From contig CAVUKZ010000009.1 in the NCBI GenBank assembly GCA_963742205.1, forward strand, positions 186,001 through 250,000: a stretch of 64,000 nucleotides of DNA, written 5' to 3'. The stretch comes from WHSW01 sp963742205. Its GTDB lineage: Bacteria; Actinomycetota; Thermoleophilia; Solirubrobacterales; 70-9. Below the pieces are notes generated by a model. The model ran no database searches and had not been told where the DNA came from. It was given only the letters and a program-made list of their open reading frames with translations. This document shows positions 1-7,529 of the stretch, piece after piece (the stretch's first letter is position 1; each line of letters begins with the position of its first letter). The position numbers were made by a program, and so were the translations under genes.

Positions 1-354
1 CGCAGCGTTGCCGCGCAGCGTGATGTAGCGGCTGCCGCCATCGGTGTACAGGGCGTTGCCACCGTGGCTCGCCGCCTTGCCAAAGACGACGTTGCCGGCG
101 ATGAGCTCCCCGTTGTGGAGGGAGGTGCCCTGCTGGCCGAGCGAATAGATGCCGCCGCCGTCGTAGGCGACCTTGAGATAGTCGGAGATCTCGTTGAAGA
201 GGATCTTGTTGCCCTTGCTGGTCGTCGGCGTGTCATAGACCTTCCAGTTCTCGAGCGGGCAGCCGGTGCACCCGTCCCTATCGGCATGGCGCGCGGCGGG
301 CTTGAGGGTCCACCCGGCTACCACGGCATCGTCCGTTGACCCCCCGGACGGCAC
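1..354 (-). CDS. Right-handed beta-helix protein fragment (runs off left edge)
   Basis: The minus strand reads a continuous Gly/Asn-rich sequence typical of secreted parallel beta-helix proteins, with GGGIYSLGQQGTSL, GELIAGNVVFGK and GGNALYTDGGSRYITLRGN as successive turns. The gene continues past base 1. On the 5' side there is no signal peptide and no good start: the frame opens after a TGA near 391 and the first usable codon is the GTG at 352-354, without a ribosome site. Full-length family members have several hundred residues before this part, so this is probably a 5'-truncated remnant. The frame is clear; the function (wall or polysaccharide binding or cleavage) is only inferred from the fold. 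Confidence 0.5.
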   Translation of the reverse strand, partial: MPSGGSTDDAVVAGWTLKPAARHADRDGCTGCPLENWKVYDTPTTSKGNKILFNEISDYLKVAYDGGGIYSLGQQGTSLHNGELIAGNVVFGKAASHGGNALYTDGGSRYITLRGNAA

Positions 355-394
355 CCGATACGGTCGAACGGCCAACAACGAGAAGGGCCCTCAA

Positions 395-589
395 ATGGGT
401 GCACGCCAAGCGTTCGCACAGTGGCGGGAAGGTCGACGAAAGCGCCGTAGCGACGCGTCGGTTGGCGGATCAGAGGAGCAGGCCGCCGAGCGGGAGCAGG
501 CCGCTAAGCGGACCATGGCCGATCTGGACGCTGCCCGAGATGCCGAGCGGCGGCAAGCCAACAACGTGGAGGTCAACGAGGAGTACTAA
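395..589 (+). CDS. Small charged protein, 64 aa, unknown
   Basis: ATG preceded by a GAGAAGG ribosome site eight bases upstream. The product is very polar: the N-terminus reads FAQWREGRRKRRSD and the rest is Glu/Ala/Arg-rich and likely helical or coiled coil, ending NNVEVNEEY. No membrane segment, signal peptide or known domain. The first third has a close relative inside the tRNA-Cys element (near 46322-46363, minus strand), where 42 bases match with two mismatches, so this gene may itself be mobile cargo. It converges with the next gene, the stop codons overlapping by four bases. Function unknown. Confidence 0.55.
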   Translation: MGARQAFAQWREGRRKRRSDASVGGSEEQAAEREQAAKRTMADLDAARDAERRQANNVEVNEEY

Positions 590-813
590 CTGGAGGGGTG
601 ATATTGGGCGACGTGGCGTCCAAGCTCAGCTTCCGAGACGAAGCGCTCGCCGCAGGTCGGACAGATCACGTCCGATTCAGCCACCGCTCCCCGCTCCGCG
701 GTGTCCTCCTTGACCGCACGGCGGCTGACCAGCAGGGCGATGACCACGCAGACCGCCACCACCACGACGAAGATGCCGACGCCAGCTGTCCACGACAAGG
801 CGATGACTTGCAT
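586..813 (-). CDS. Single-pass membrane protein with C2H2-like zinc finger, 75 aa
   Basis: The ATG at 811-813 begins MQVIALSWTAG, followed by one hydrophobic helix (about residues 8-29, GIFVVVVAVCVVIALLV) and a polar tail. The tail holds CPTCGERFVSEAELGRHVAQYH, a Cys2-His2 arrangement (CxxC, then H and a second H four residues later) resembling a classical C2H2 finger with the usual spacing. A membrane anchor plus one C2H2-like finger is unusual in bacteria; some actinobacterial small proteins of unknown role look like this. It starts 11 bases after the stop of the lipoprotein gene upstream, so the two are probably cotranscribed. An upstream in-frame ATG at 876 would overlap that gene and is less likely. 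Confidence 0.65.
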   Translation of the reverse strand: MQVIALSWTAGVGIFVVVVAVCVVIALLVSRRAVKEDTAERGAVAESDVICPTCGERFVSEAELGRHVAQYHPSS

Positions 814-824
814 CGGCCGGGCGC

Positions 825-1229
825 TCAGCCCCAGTCGCCGTTCTCGCTGCAGCCCGGGTCGCCCGGCGGATCGCACGTGCGCTCGGTCGCGCCGCCCTGC
901 TCGCCGTCGATCGAGAACGTCGTCCCGGATGCCGCCGCGACCGTGATCGTGTACGAGTTGTCGGTCGAGACCACCTCCAGATCACCGGCGGAGACGCTCG
1001 GGTCGATCGCGGACAACGCCTGCGCGTTTGCGCCTGCGTAGGACCCGTTCTTGTCGGCGTAAGACTCGATCGCGGTCTGCGCCTTGCGCGCCGCGGTCTG
1101 CGCCGCCGCGTTCAGCGCCTCGTCGCCCCCTGAGCCTGCGCCGGTCGACGAGGTTGAGGTCTCGTCGTCGCCGCAGCCCGCCGCGAGGGTCAAGAACGCA
1201 AGGACCAGCATCAGCGCGAGCGCCTTCAT
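825..1229 (-). CDS. Lipoprotein with pilin-like domain, 134 aa
   Basis: The N-terminus MKALALMLVLAFLTLAAGC is a lipoprotein signal with a LAAGC lipobox. The mature part, after a Ser/Thr/Gly linker, reads AAQTAARKAQTAIESYADKN followed by short beta segments, the layout of type II secretion pseudopilins (helix then beta sheet) but without a prepilin cleavage site. The C-terminus carries two Cys (TCDPPGDPGCSENG) that may form a disulfide. I chose the ATG at 1227-1229 because the in-frame ATG ten codons upstream would put polar residues before the signal. Probably exported and anchored to the membrane; role unknown. First gene of a likely two-gene operon with the zinc-finger membrane protein. Confidence 0.7.
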   Translation of the reverse strand: MKALALMLVLAFLTLAAGCGDDETSTSSTGAGSGGDEALNAAAQTAARKAQTAIESYADKNGSYAGANAQALSAIDPSVSAGDLEVVSTDNSYTITVAAASGTTFSIDGEQGGATERTCDPPGDPGCSENGDWG

Positions 1230-1331
1230 GTGCTCGGAGCCTAAACGGTCTGCGCTCATCCACGATGAGTCTCGGCGCGGTTGTCAGTCTGTATCCACAG
1301 ACCCAGCCAGCCCAGCTCGAGGAGAACCAAC

Positions 1332-1911
1332 ATGCCCGCCACCTACACCTTCGACGTCTTTTCCAGCCTCGACGGTTTCGGCTCCGTGAGCGGCGGCGAC
1401 TGGGGCGGCTACTGGGGCAAGCAAGGCCCTGAGCTGCTCGACCACCGCCTCGACCTCTACGGCGGGGACCAGCGGATGGTCTTCGGGGCCAACACGTTCC
1501 GGGCGTTCGTGCGCATGCTGGCCGAGAGCACCGAGGAGTCCGAGGTGCGTGACCCATGGGTCACCCGCGATGAGGAACCTGCCGGCGACGGTGGTGTCGA
1601 CCACGCTCGAGGAGCCCGTCGACTGGCCGGACGCGACCGTCGCGAGCGGGGACGCCGTCGACGTCGTCGCCAAGCTCAAGGAGGAGTCCGAGGTGCCGCT
1701 GCGCTCGCACGGCAGCCTGTCGGTGAATCGGGCGCTGATGGCGGCCGGTCTGGTCGACCGCGTCCAGGTGACGCTCTTCCCCGTGATCACCGGTGAGAAC
1801 GGCGCGGAGCCGATCTTTCAGGACGCGGCCGACTTCGACCTCGAGCTACTCGAGACCCGAACGCTCGACGGCGACATCCAGGAGCTGATCTACCGGCCCA
1901 CCCTGCACTAG
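1332..1911 (+). pseudogene. RibD C-terminal/DHFR-like reductase, frameshifted
   Basis: The family is NADPH-dependent dihydrofolate-reductase-like proteins (RibD C-terminal fold). The first frame starts at ATG 1332 with YTFDVFSSLDGFGS and reads GGDQRMVFGANTFRAFV; the second frame continues MRNLPATVVSTTLEEPVDW and ends FPVITGENGAEPIFQ. The join is at CGCGATGAGG (1566-1575): removing one G near 1569 gives a single continuous chain of about 192 residues, the normal length. No other damage is seen, so a sequencing error is as likely as a real mutation. A second 3' fragment of the same family lies at 53119-53311. Substrate unknown. Confidence 0.8.
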
Positions 1912-1921
1912 CCGGCGTAGA

Positions 1922-2686
1922 TCAGCGGCTCTTCTTCCGCTTCAGCTCACCCTGGAGCTCGTCGACCACCGTCCCGGTGACCGTCTGATCGCCGAAGCCG
2001 CGGCCGGAGAGGTCTTCCTCCTTGCGCTCGGTGTCGCTGAGCCGTTTGCGCTTCTTGTTGAAGAGGTCGGCCTTTGCGAACAGGCCCGGGGCGTCCACGG
2101 CCGTGGAGAACCCAACCTCGCACGCGGCGTCGAGGGCCTGTAGATCGCGCGGCTGGATGTCCGGGTACACGTAGGTGGTCGCTTCGCTCAAGCCCGTGCC
2201 CCCGAGCCTCAGGGTCACGTCGAACGTCTTCTCAAACTTGCAGTCGCTCGCCGGCGATCCGTCGAGGTGGGCCTCGTGGCTGCACCCGAAGTCCGTCTCT
2301 GAGGACTCCGGGTCGGTGTAGTTGGTCTGCTGGTAGGTCGCGGAGCGAGACACGGTCACCTCGCCAGGCACTTCGAGCTCCACGAGGTTGCCGGAAAATC
2401 TCGGCTTGGGCGACCAGGCGACCCGCGGGTTGCCGTGCGCCTTGCTGGAAAAGGCGTAGGCGGTGATCGGCTTCGTGCCGTGGAAGCTGATCGTCTGCGT
2501 CTGGCTGAACGAACAGGACGTGAATGGCGATGGGTCGTAGACCACATCGCGGGAGCCGGTCATGCTGCCGCTGACCGAGAGCAGCTTGAACTTCGCTGAG
2601 CTGCGCGCCTGGGCCGGCGGCGCGAACGCCAAGATGAGGACCACGGGAAAGCCCACGACCACGCCGAGGATCGATCGCCGAATCAC
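1922..2686 (-). CDS. Secreted protein of unknown function, 254 aa
   Basis: A signal peptide is clear: MIRRSILGVVVGFPVVLIL then APPAQARSS, with AxA cleavage near residue 27. The mature protein is beta-rich with four Cys (TSCSFSQ, FGCSHEAH, ASDCKFEK, AACEVGF) and a highly charged Lys/Arg/Glu C-terminus (NKKRKRLSDTERKEEDL and a KRKKSR end). No catalytic motif or known domain is recognised. Proteins with this outline (signal peptide, beta sandwich, basic tail) are common in Solirubrobacterales. It converges with the reductase gene across about 10 bases. Confidence 0.7.
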   Translation of the reverse strand: MIRRSILGVVVGFPVVLILAFAPPAQARSSAKFKLLSVSGSMTGSRDVVYDPSPFTSCSFSQTQTISFHGTKPITAYAFSSKAHGNPRVAWSPKPRFSGNLVELEVPGEVTVSRSATYQQTNYTDPESSETDFGCSHEAHLDGSPASDCKFEKTFDVTLRLGGTGLSEATTYVYPDIQPRDLQALDAACEVGFSTAVDAPGLFAKADLFNKKRKRLSDTERKEEDLSGRGFGDQTVTGTVVDELQGELKRKKSR

Positions 2687-2739
2687 GCACAGGCGAGCCT
2701 ATTCGCCCACCCGCCTGAGCGCAACGGGATCAGGTCCGG

Positions 2740-3042
2740 TCAGTGATAGCGGCGCTCGAAGGCCCTGAAGTCCGCCTGCAGACCTCGCTTCGCCTCGCGC
2801 TTGGCGGCGGGCTGGAGGAAGCCGTACCGCAACGAGTCGCGCGAGATGCGCTTCAGCTCCCGATAGGGGAGGTCGTACTCACGGGTCGCGATCAGGTACT
2901 GCTCGGTCAGGTCGGTCCGGGAGACGCCCTCGAGCGCGAGCGGAGAATCGCGGACCCGATCGAGATAACTGCTCGTGCTCGCCGCGGACTGCGCTGTCGG
3001 CAAGAGGAACGCGAGCAGCGCGACGAGCAGCGCCCGGAGCAT
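2740..3042 (-). pseudogene. Internally deleted secreted adenosine deaminase, 100 aa remnant
   Basis: The frame is intact but the protein joins two ends of a much longer family. Residues 1-22 are a signal peptide (MLRALLVALLAFLLPTAQS); TSSYLDRVRDSPLAL matches the stretch that normally precedes the catalytic barrel of secreted adenosine deaminases. Then EGVSRTDLTEQYLIATREYD and LKRISRDSLRYGFLQPAAK match the far C-terminal end of the barrel, normally just after the catalytic Asp-Asp. All zinc and substrate ligands (HxH, the later His, Glu, Asp) are missing. The junction is near 2932-2938, in frame. Either a functionless remnant or a small secreted helical protein. Family match is by recognition, not alignment. 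Confidence 0.7.
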
Positions 3043-3080
3043 CGCGGCGAGTCTAATCTCGCCCTCGGCGGCGTCCTCGA

Positions 3081-4594
3081 CTAAGACGGGCTTGGGGCGA
3101 GGAGCGCGCGGAGGTCGTCGATCGTGTCCGCCTCTGCGGCGCTCTTGTCCGGGCGGTAGCGCTTGACCCGCGCGAAGCGCAGCGCCACGCCGCCCGCATA
3201 GCGGGTCGACGACTGCACACCGTCCAGGGCGATCTCGATCACCAGCTCAGGGCGCACGAGCACCGCGATCCCCTGCCGGCCGGTTTCGCGGGCGAGCAGC
3301 TCCTGCGTCTGCCACTCGAGGAGCTTGTCCGTCAGCCCCTTGAAGCACTTTCCCACCATCACGAAGTCGCCCGTGCTCGGGTCGCGGGCCCCGAGGTGAA
3401 GGTTCGAGAGCCAGCCCCGGCGCCGTCCGTGGCCCCACTCGGCTCCGAGCACGACCAGGTCGTAGGTTCGCACCGGCTTGACCTTGCGCCAGGCCTTGCC
3501 GCGACGCCCCGCCGAGTAGAGCGAGGCGGCGTCCTTGACGACGACGCCCTCGTGCCCGGCGCGCAGGGACTCGTCGAGGACGCGCTGCGCGGTCTCGGGG
3601 TCGGATGTGATCACGCTCGGGACCTTGAGCTGCGGTGCGATCGCTTCGAGCCGCGCGGAGCGTTCCTCCAGCGGGGTGTCGAGCAGGTCATCGCCTTCGA
3701 GATGGAGGACGTCGAAGAGGAAGGTCACGACGCCCTCTGGCGGCGCCTCGCCGTCGATCTGCGAGACGGTCTCCTGAAAGGAGGCCGGGCCCCGCTCGCT
3801 CATCCACAGCGCCTCGCCGTCGAACACGGCCTGCGTCACGGGCAGCAGCCGCACCGCGGCCACGATCCCCGGCAGCGAGTCCGTGATCTCGTTGAGGTTG
3901 CGGGTGTAGATGCGGATCTCCTCGCCGCGGCGATGGATCTGGATCCGGATCCCGTCCAGCTTCCACTCCACGGACGACCGCTCGAAGCTCGTGACGGCGT
4001 CGGCCACGGTCGCGGCGGTTGAGGCGAGCATCGGCAGGATCGGGTCGGAAGACCTCGAGCCCCACGGCCTGAAGCCCCTCCTCGCCCTGGCTCAACGCGA
4101 CCTCGGCGGTCAGCGACAGGTCGCCGGAGAGCATCAGTGCTCGGCGGGCGAGCGGGCCGCGGACACCCGCCGCCTTCGCGATCGCGTCGACCATCAACCC
4201 GGCGAGCGCGCCTTGCCGCAGCCCCCGGTGAACAGCCGCTTGATGAAGTCGGCCTCTTCCTCGGTCGCCCGGCCGAGGAGTCGCCCAGCAGTTGCTTGCG
4301 CCGCGCCGCCGATCCGCTCCCGGTCGTCGCCTGGACATCGGAGATCGCGCGATCGAGATCGGCGATGGTGAGGGACGGCTCCCGGGCCGGCGCGGGCTCG
4401 ATGCCGTAGATCGTCGAGTAGCCGATGCCAACACGGCCCTGCCGCGGCACGCCGGAGAGCAGACCGACGGCGACGGCGACCTCACTCGGATCGAGCCGCC
4501 CCAGGAGCTCCGCGAGAACGCGGACCTTCTCCGAGCGCGAGCTCGTGTCGGCCACATCGCCCGAGGCTCTGACTACATCGGCGAGCAGTGTCAT
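3081..4594 (-). pseudogene. ligB: ATP-dependent DNA ligase, LigB type, three frameshifts
   Basis: The product would seal nicked duplex DNA with ATP. The N-terminal helical domain starts MTLLADVVRASGDVADTSSR; the nucleotidyltransferase core has the adenylated Lys in EWKLDGIRIQIHR, then DGEALW, FLFDVLHLEGDDL, HEGVVVKD and KAWRKVKP; the OB-fold domain ends VKRYRPDKSAAEADTIDD. The coding runs through three frames, broken near 4280 (one C short), 4224 (one G short) and 4043 (one C extra). Correcting them gives 504 residues; Mycobacterium LigB is of the same size. All breaks are in short C or G runs, so the gene is probably intact in the cell. Accessory to the NAD-dependent replicative ligase, with a repair role inferred. 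Confidence 0.85.
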
Positions 4595-4695
4595 CGCTGG
4601 GCCGGTAGCTAAGCAACCTCTCACCGTCGCGATGGACCGAGCTCCGTGCCCGCTACAGTCGCCGAAGACGTCCCAAGCTGCGGAAGGAGCATCCC

Positions 4696-5322
4696 GTGCC
4701 GATCGATCCGAAGCGCACCGCCGTGGTCCTGATCGAGTTCCAGAACGACTTCACGTCCGAGGGCGGGGCTCTGCACGAGGCGGTCCAGCCGGTGATGGAC
4801 GACACCGGGATGCTCGAGAACACCCGCTCGCTGGTCGACGCGGCCCGAGCCGCCGGAGCGACCATCGTCCACGCCCCGATCACCTTCGCGCCCGGGTACG
4901 GCGAGATCGCGCAGGAGCCCTACGGCATCCTCAAGGGCGTCGTCGACTCGACCGCGTTCGTCAAGGGTGAGTGGGGGGCCGAGATCGTCGACTCGCTGGC
5001 GCCGCAGGAGGGCGACGTGGTGGTCGAGGGCAAGCGCGGGCTCGACACCTTCGCGACCACGAACCTCGATTTCATCCTCCGCGCGCGCGGGATCGACACG
5101 ATCGCCCTCGGCGGGTTCCTCACCAACTGCTGCGTCGAGTCGACGATGCGCACCGGCTACGAGAAGGGCTACGCGGTGATCACGCTCGCCGATTGCGTCG
5201 CCGCGACCTCGCCCGAGGAGCACGCGAACGCGATCCAGTTCGACTACCCGATGTTCTCGACCGTGATGTCGTCGTCGGCGCTCAGCGAGGAGCTTGGCGG
5301 CGTCCCGGCCGCTGCCGACTGA
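4696..5322 (+). CDS. Isochorismatase-family cysteine hydrolase, 208 aa
   Basis: GTG start with GGAAGGAG six bases upstream. The family hydrolyses amide or ether bonds in small metabolites (isochorismate, nicotinamide, carbamoyl compounds). The catalytic triad is visible: Asp18 in IEFQNDFT, Lys113 in VEGKRGLDTF and Cys146 in TNCCVEST, with the cis-peptide region GGFLTN just before it. Length and layout are standard. Neighbours give no pathway. Nicotinamidase would show an extra metal site (DxHxxxxH) which is absent, so N-carbamoyl or isochorismatase-like activity is more likely; substrate undetermined. Confidence 0.85.
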   Translation: MPIDPKRTAVVLIEFQNDFTSEGGALHEAVQPVMDDTGMLENTRSLVDAARAAGATIVHAPITFAPGYGEIAQEPYGILKGVVDSTAFVKGEWGAEIVDSLAPQEGDVVVEGKRGLDTFATTNLDFILRARGIDTIALGGFLTNCCVESTMRTGYEKGYAVITLADCVAATSPEEHANAIQFDYPMFSTVMSSSALSEELGGVPAAAD

Positions 5323-5343
5323 GGTCGGTAATCCGCGAGCCGG

Positions 5344-6273
5344 TCAGGAGCTCGCGACGGATTTCCAGCGCTCGAGCCGTTCCGCGATGAGCTCGACGCG
5401 CCGCCGATCGTCGTCCCCGTCGAGGATGGCCAGGTCCTCGGGATCGGCGCGCACGTAGACCCCGGAGGTCCGGGCGTTGAGCTCGGGCGACTTGTCCGAT
5501 CGAGTCGTCCAATACCCGGCCGCGCGGTCCGTCGCCTCGATGAGGATCTCGCCCGTTCCGTCGAGCCGCGCTGCGCTGGGGTCCCGAGGCCGTTCTCCGT
5601 TCCAGTAGTAGAAGACGCCCGACGGGTCTGACCTCTCCTTGGTCGCCTCGCTCCGGTACCGCACCGAGATCGTGCCGTCCTCCTGCCATCCTCGGCCGGT
5701 CACCTCCAGGGCGCCGTCGCGGCCGCGCGAGATCCGCAGGAGGCTCACGGCCGAGGGCTCCTCGGCGCTGCGCTCCGTCACCGAGAATTGCCACCAGATG
5801 CCCTCGATCCGCGAGATCCGGCCCTCGCTCTCGATCGCCGTCCGCAGCTTCTGATTGACGCTTCTCATCTCAGCGGCGGTCGTCGCCGGGTCGTAGCGGA
5901 CGGAGGTGAGGCCGAGGAGGTCGCTGGGAAGCTTCGCGCCGTTCGCGTGGAGGATGAACGTCCGGCGCATCCCGAGGGCGCTGCCGAAGAGACCGGCCTC
6001 GAAGACGACGTTGTCGCGGGGGGAAGCCTGGCCGGGTTCGGGCGCGTCGGGGGTGGGAGCGTCGTCGGCGGTCCAGTCGTCGCGTGCGAACACAAACGCC
6101 GCGAAATCGACCTCGTGCGAGAGGTCGATCAGCCGCTGCAGCGTCGTCGTGCCGGGATTGAACGAAGTCGTCCAGGGCTCCACATGCGCGACGGCTTCCA
6201 GGCCGCGCGTCAGCGCGTTCAGGAGCTTCTCCTGCTTGCCTGAGGAGCCGAGGAAGATGCGCGGCTTGTCCAT
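5344..6273 (-). CDS. TIR-like (Cap12/PycTIR-type) protein with beta-rich C-terminal domain, 309 aa
   Basis: Residues 4-125 match the predicted nucleotide-binding TIR-like family (Pfam TIR_2/CAP12-PycTIR): it opens PRIFLGSSGKQEKLLNAL, has a central FAAFVFARDD strand and the hallmark SPRDNVVFEAGLFGSALG, where Glu92 is the expected NAD-cleaving residue. Residues 155-285 form a separate beta-rich domain (VSLLRISRGRDGALEVTGR, SGVFYYWNGERP, TSGVYVRADPEDLAIL) with no family I can name; its layout recalls the beta-barrel sensors attached to other bacterial immune effectors. The gene starts eight bases after the upstream hydrolase gene, so they are probably cotranscribed. No cyclase or CD-NTase gene is in the window. 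Role in phage defence is inference. Confidence 0.75.
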   Translation of the reverse strand: MDKPRIFLGSSGKQEKLLNALTRGLEAVAHVEPWTTSFNPGTTTLQRLIDLSHEVDFAAFVFARDDWTADDAPTPDAPEPGQASPRDNVVFEAGLFGSALGMRRTFILHANGAKLPSDLLGLTSVRYDPATTAAEMRSVNQKLRTAIESEGRISRIEGIWWQFSVTERSAEEPSAVSLLRISRGRDGALEVTGRGWQEDGTISVRYRSEATKERSDPSGVFYYWNGERPRDPSAARLDGTGEILIEATDRAAGYWTTRSDKSPELNARTSGVYVRADPEDLAILDGDDDRRRVELIAERLERWKSVASS

Positions 6274-6281
6274 GCCGTCCT

Positions 6282-6983
6282 CTATTCAGCCGCGGCGACG
6301 GCCTTCGCCGCGCTCACGATCCGCTCGTAAGTCTCGTCTGGGTGGGAGACCATCGCGCAGTGTCCGCTCACGACCTCGATCGTGTCGGCGCCCATCCGCT
6401 GTGCGAACTGCCGCTCGGCATCGGGTGGGATCACCTCGTCGTTCTGGGCGACCAGATACCAACAAGGCAGTGATTTCCACGCGGGAGTGCCCATCACGTC
6501 GTCGAATGTGGACAGGCTCAGGGGCTGCTGCACGGCGTACATGACCTTCGCCTTGACCGGGTCGATATCGGCGGCGAAGTGACCGAGGAAGTCGTCCTCG
6601 GGGATCCAGCCGAGGCCGTCCGAGTCGACGTCGACGTTCGCCACCCCCGGGGTCGGAGGACCCTGCTGCAGGAGCGCGCCGATCGACTCGCCCTCGTCGA
6701 GCGCGAAGCCCGCGATGTAGACGAGGGCGACGACGTTCGGTACGTCGGTGCCAAGGGAGGTGATCACCTGCCCTCCGTACGAGTGGGCCGCGAGCACGGT
6801 CGGGCCGCTTTGGCGGTTGAGCACGCTGCGGACCCTCGCGACGTCATCCGCGAGCGAGGTCTCCGGAAGCTGAGGGGCGTGGACCTCGTAGCCGTCCGCC
6901 TGCAGCCGCTGGATGACTTCGCTCCAGCAAGAGCCGTCGGCCCAGGCTCCGTGAACCAGGACGATGTTCGGAAGTGCGGCCAT
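6282..6983 (-). CDS. Alpha/beta-fold hydrolase, 233 aa
   Basis: ATG with GAAAGGGG seven bases upstream; the frame is open further upstream but overlaps the divergent CBS gene. Sequence: NIVLVHGAWADGSCW (oxyanion HG), nucleophile Ser68 in LAAHSYGGQV, acid Asp182 in VAQNDEVIPP and His208 in VVSGHCAMVSHP. This is the small esterase/haloperoxidase-like group often annotated as alpha/beta hydrolase; substrate unknown. It lies directly upstream of the TIR-protein gene on the same strand (gap eight bases) and so leads a likely two-gene transcript. Confidence 0.85.
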   Translation of the reverse strand: MAALPNIVLVHGAWADGSCWSEVIQRLQADGYEVHAPQLPETSLADDVARVRSVLNRQSGPTVLAAHSYGGQVITSLGTDVPNVVALVYIAGFALDEGESIGALLQQGPPTPGVANVDVDSDGLGWIPEDDFLGHFAADIDPVKAKVMYAVQQPLSLSTFDDVMGTPAWKSLPCWYLVAQNDEVIPPDAERQFAQRMGADTIEVVSGHCAMVSHPDETYERIVSAAKAVAAAE

Positions 6984-7065
6984 GCTGAACCCCTTTCGTG
7001 GGACGCCGACCCTCGCGACACCGGTCGCGTAGGATCGGATCGACAGCGAGCAAGGAGGTAACGCA

Positions 7066-7516
7066 ATGGCGGCTAGCCCCGCGACGACAGTCCGTGAGGC
7101 CATGCACGAGGGCTGCGAGTGCATCGGGGAGAGCCAGACGTTGCTCGACGCCGCGAAGCGGATGGCGGAGCTCGACGTCGGGGTGTTGCCCATCTGCGGC
7201 GATGACGATCGCCTGAAGGGCATGCTCACGGACCGCGACATCGTCGTGAAGGCGCTCGCTCAGGGCCGCGACCCTGCCACCAGCCACGACCGGCGAGTTC
7301 GCCCAGGGCACGGTGCACTGGATCGCCGCCGACGCGTCGCTCGACGAGGCGCTCGGCATCATGCGCGAGCACGCCGTCAAGCGCCTGTGCGTCATGGACG
7401 ACGACAAGCGGCTGAGCGGCATCATCACCGAGGCCGACGTCGCCACGCACGCTCCGGAGGGTGAGACCGGCGGGCTGGTCGAAGCGATCGCCGCCAAGCC
7501 GCCCCAGCACTTCTAG
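7066..7516 (+). pseudogene. Tandem CBS-domain protein, frameshifted
   Basis: Two CBS motifs, which bind adenosyl ligands and usually act as energy or redox sensors. The first is TVREAMHEGCECIGESQTL to GMLTDRDIVVKALAQGRDP; the second, in another frame, is GTVHWIAADASLDEALGIM to RLSGIITEADVATHA. One extra base near 7281-7286 (in CCACCAGCC) separates them; without it the protein is 149 residues, the standard size of stand-alone CBS-pair proteins. Strong AAGGAGG site before the ATG, and TAGGAT at 7030-7035. Divergent from the hydrolase gene. Confidence 0.85.
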
Positions 7517-7529
7517 CCTCTCCCCAGCC

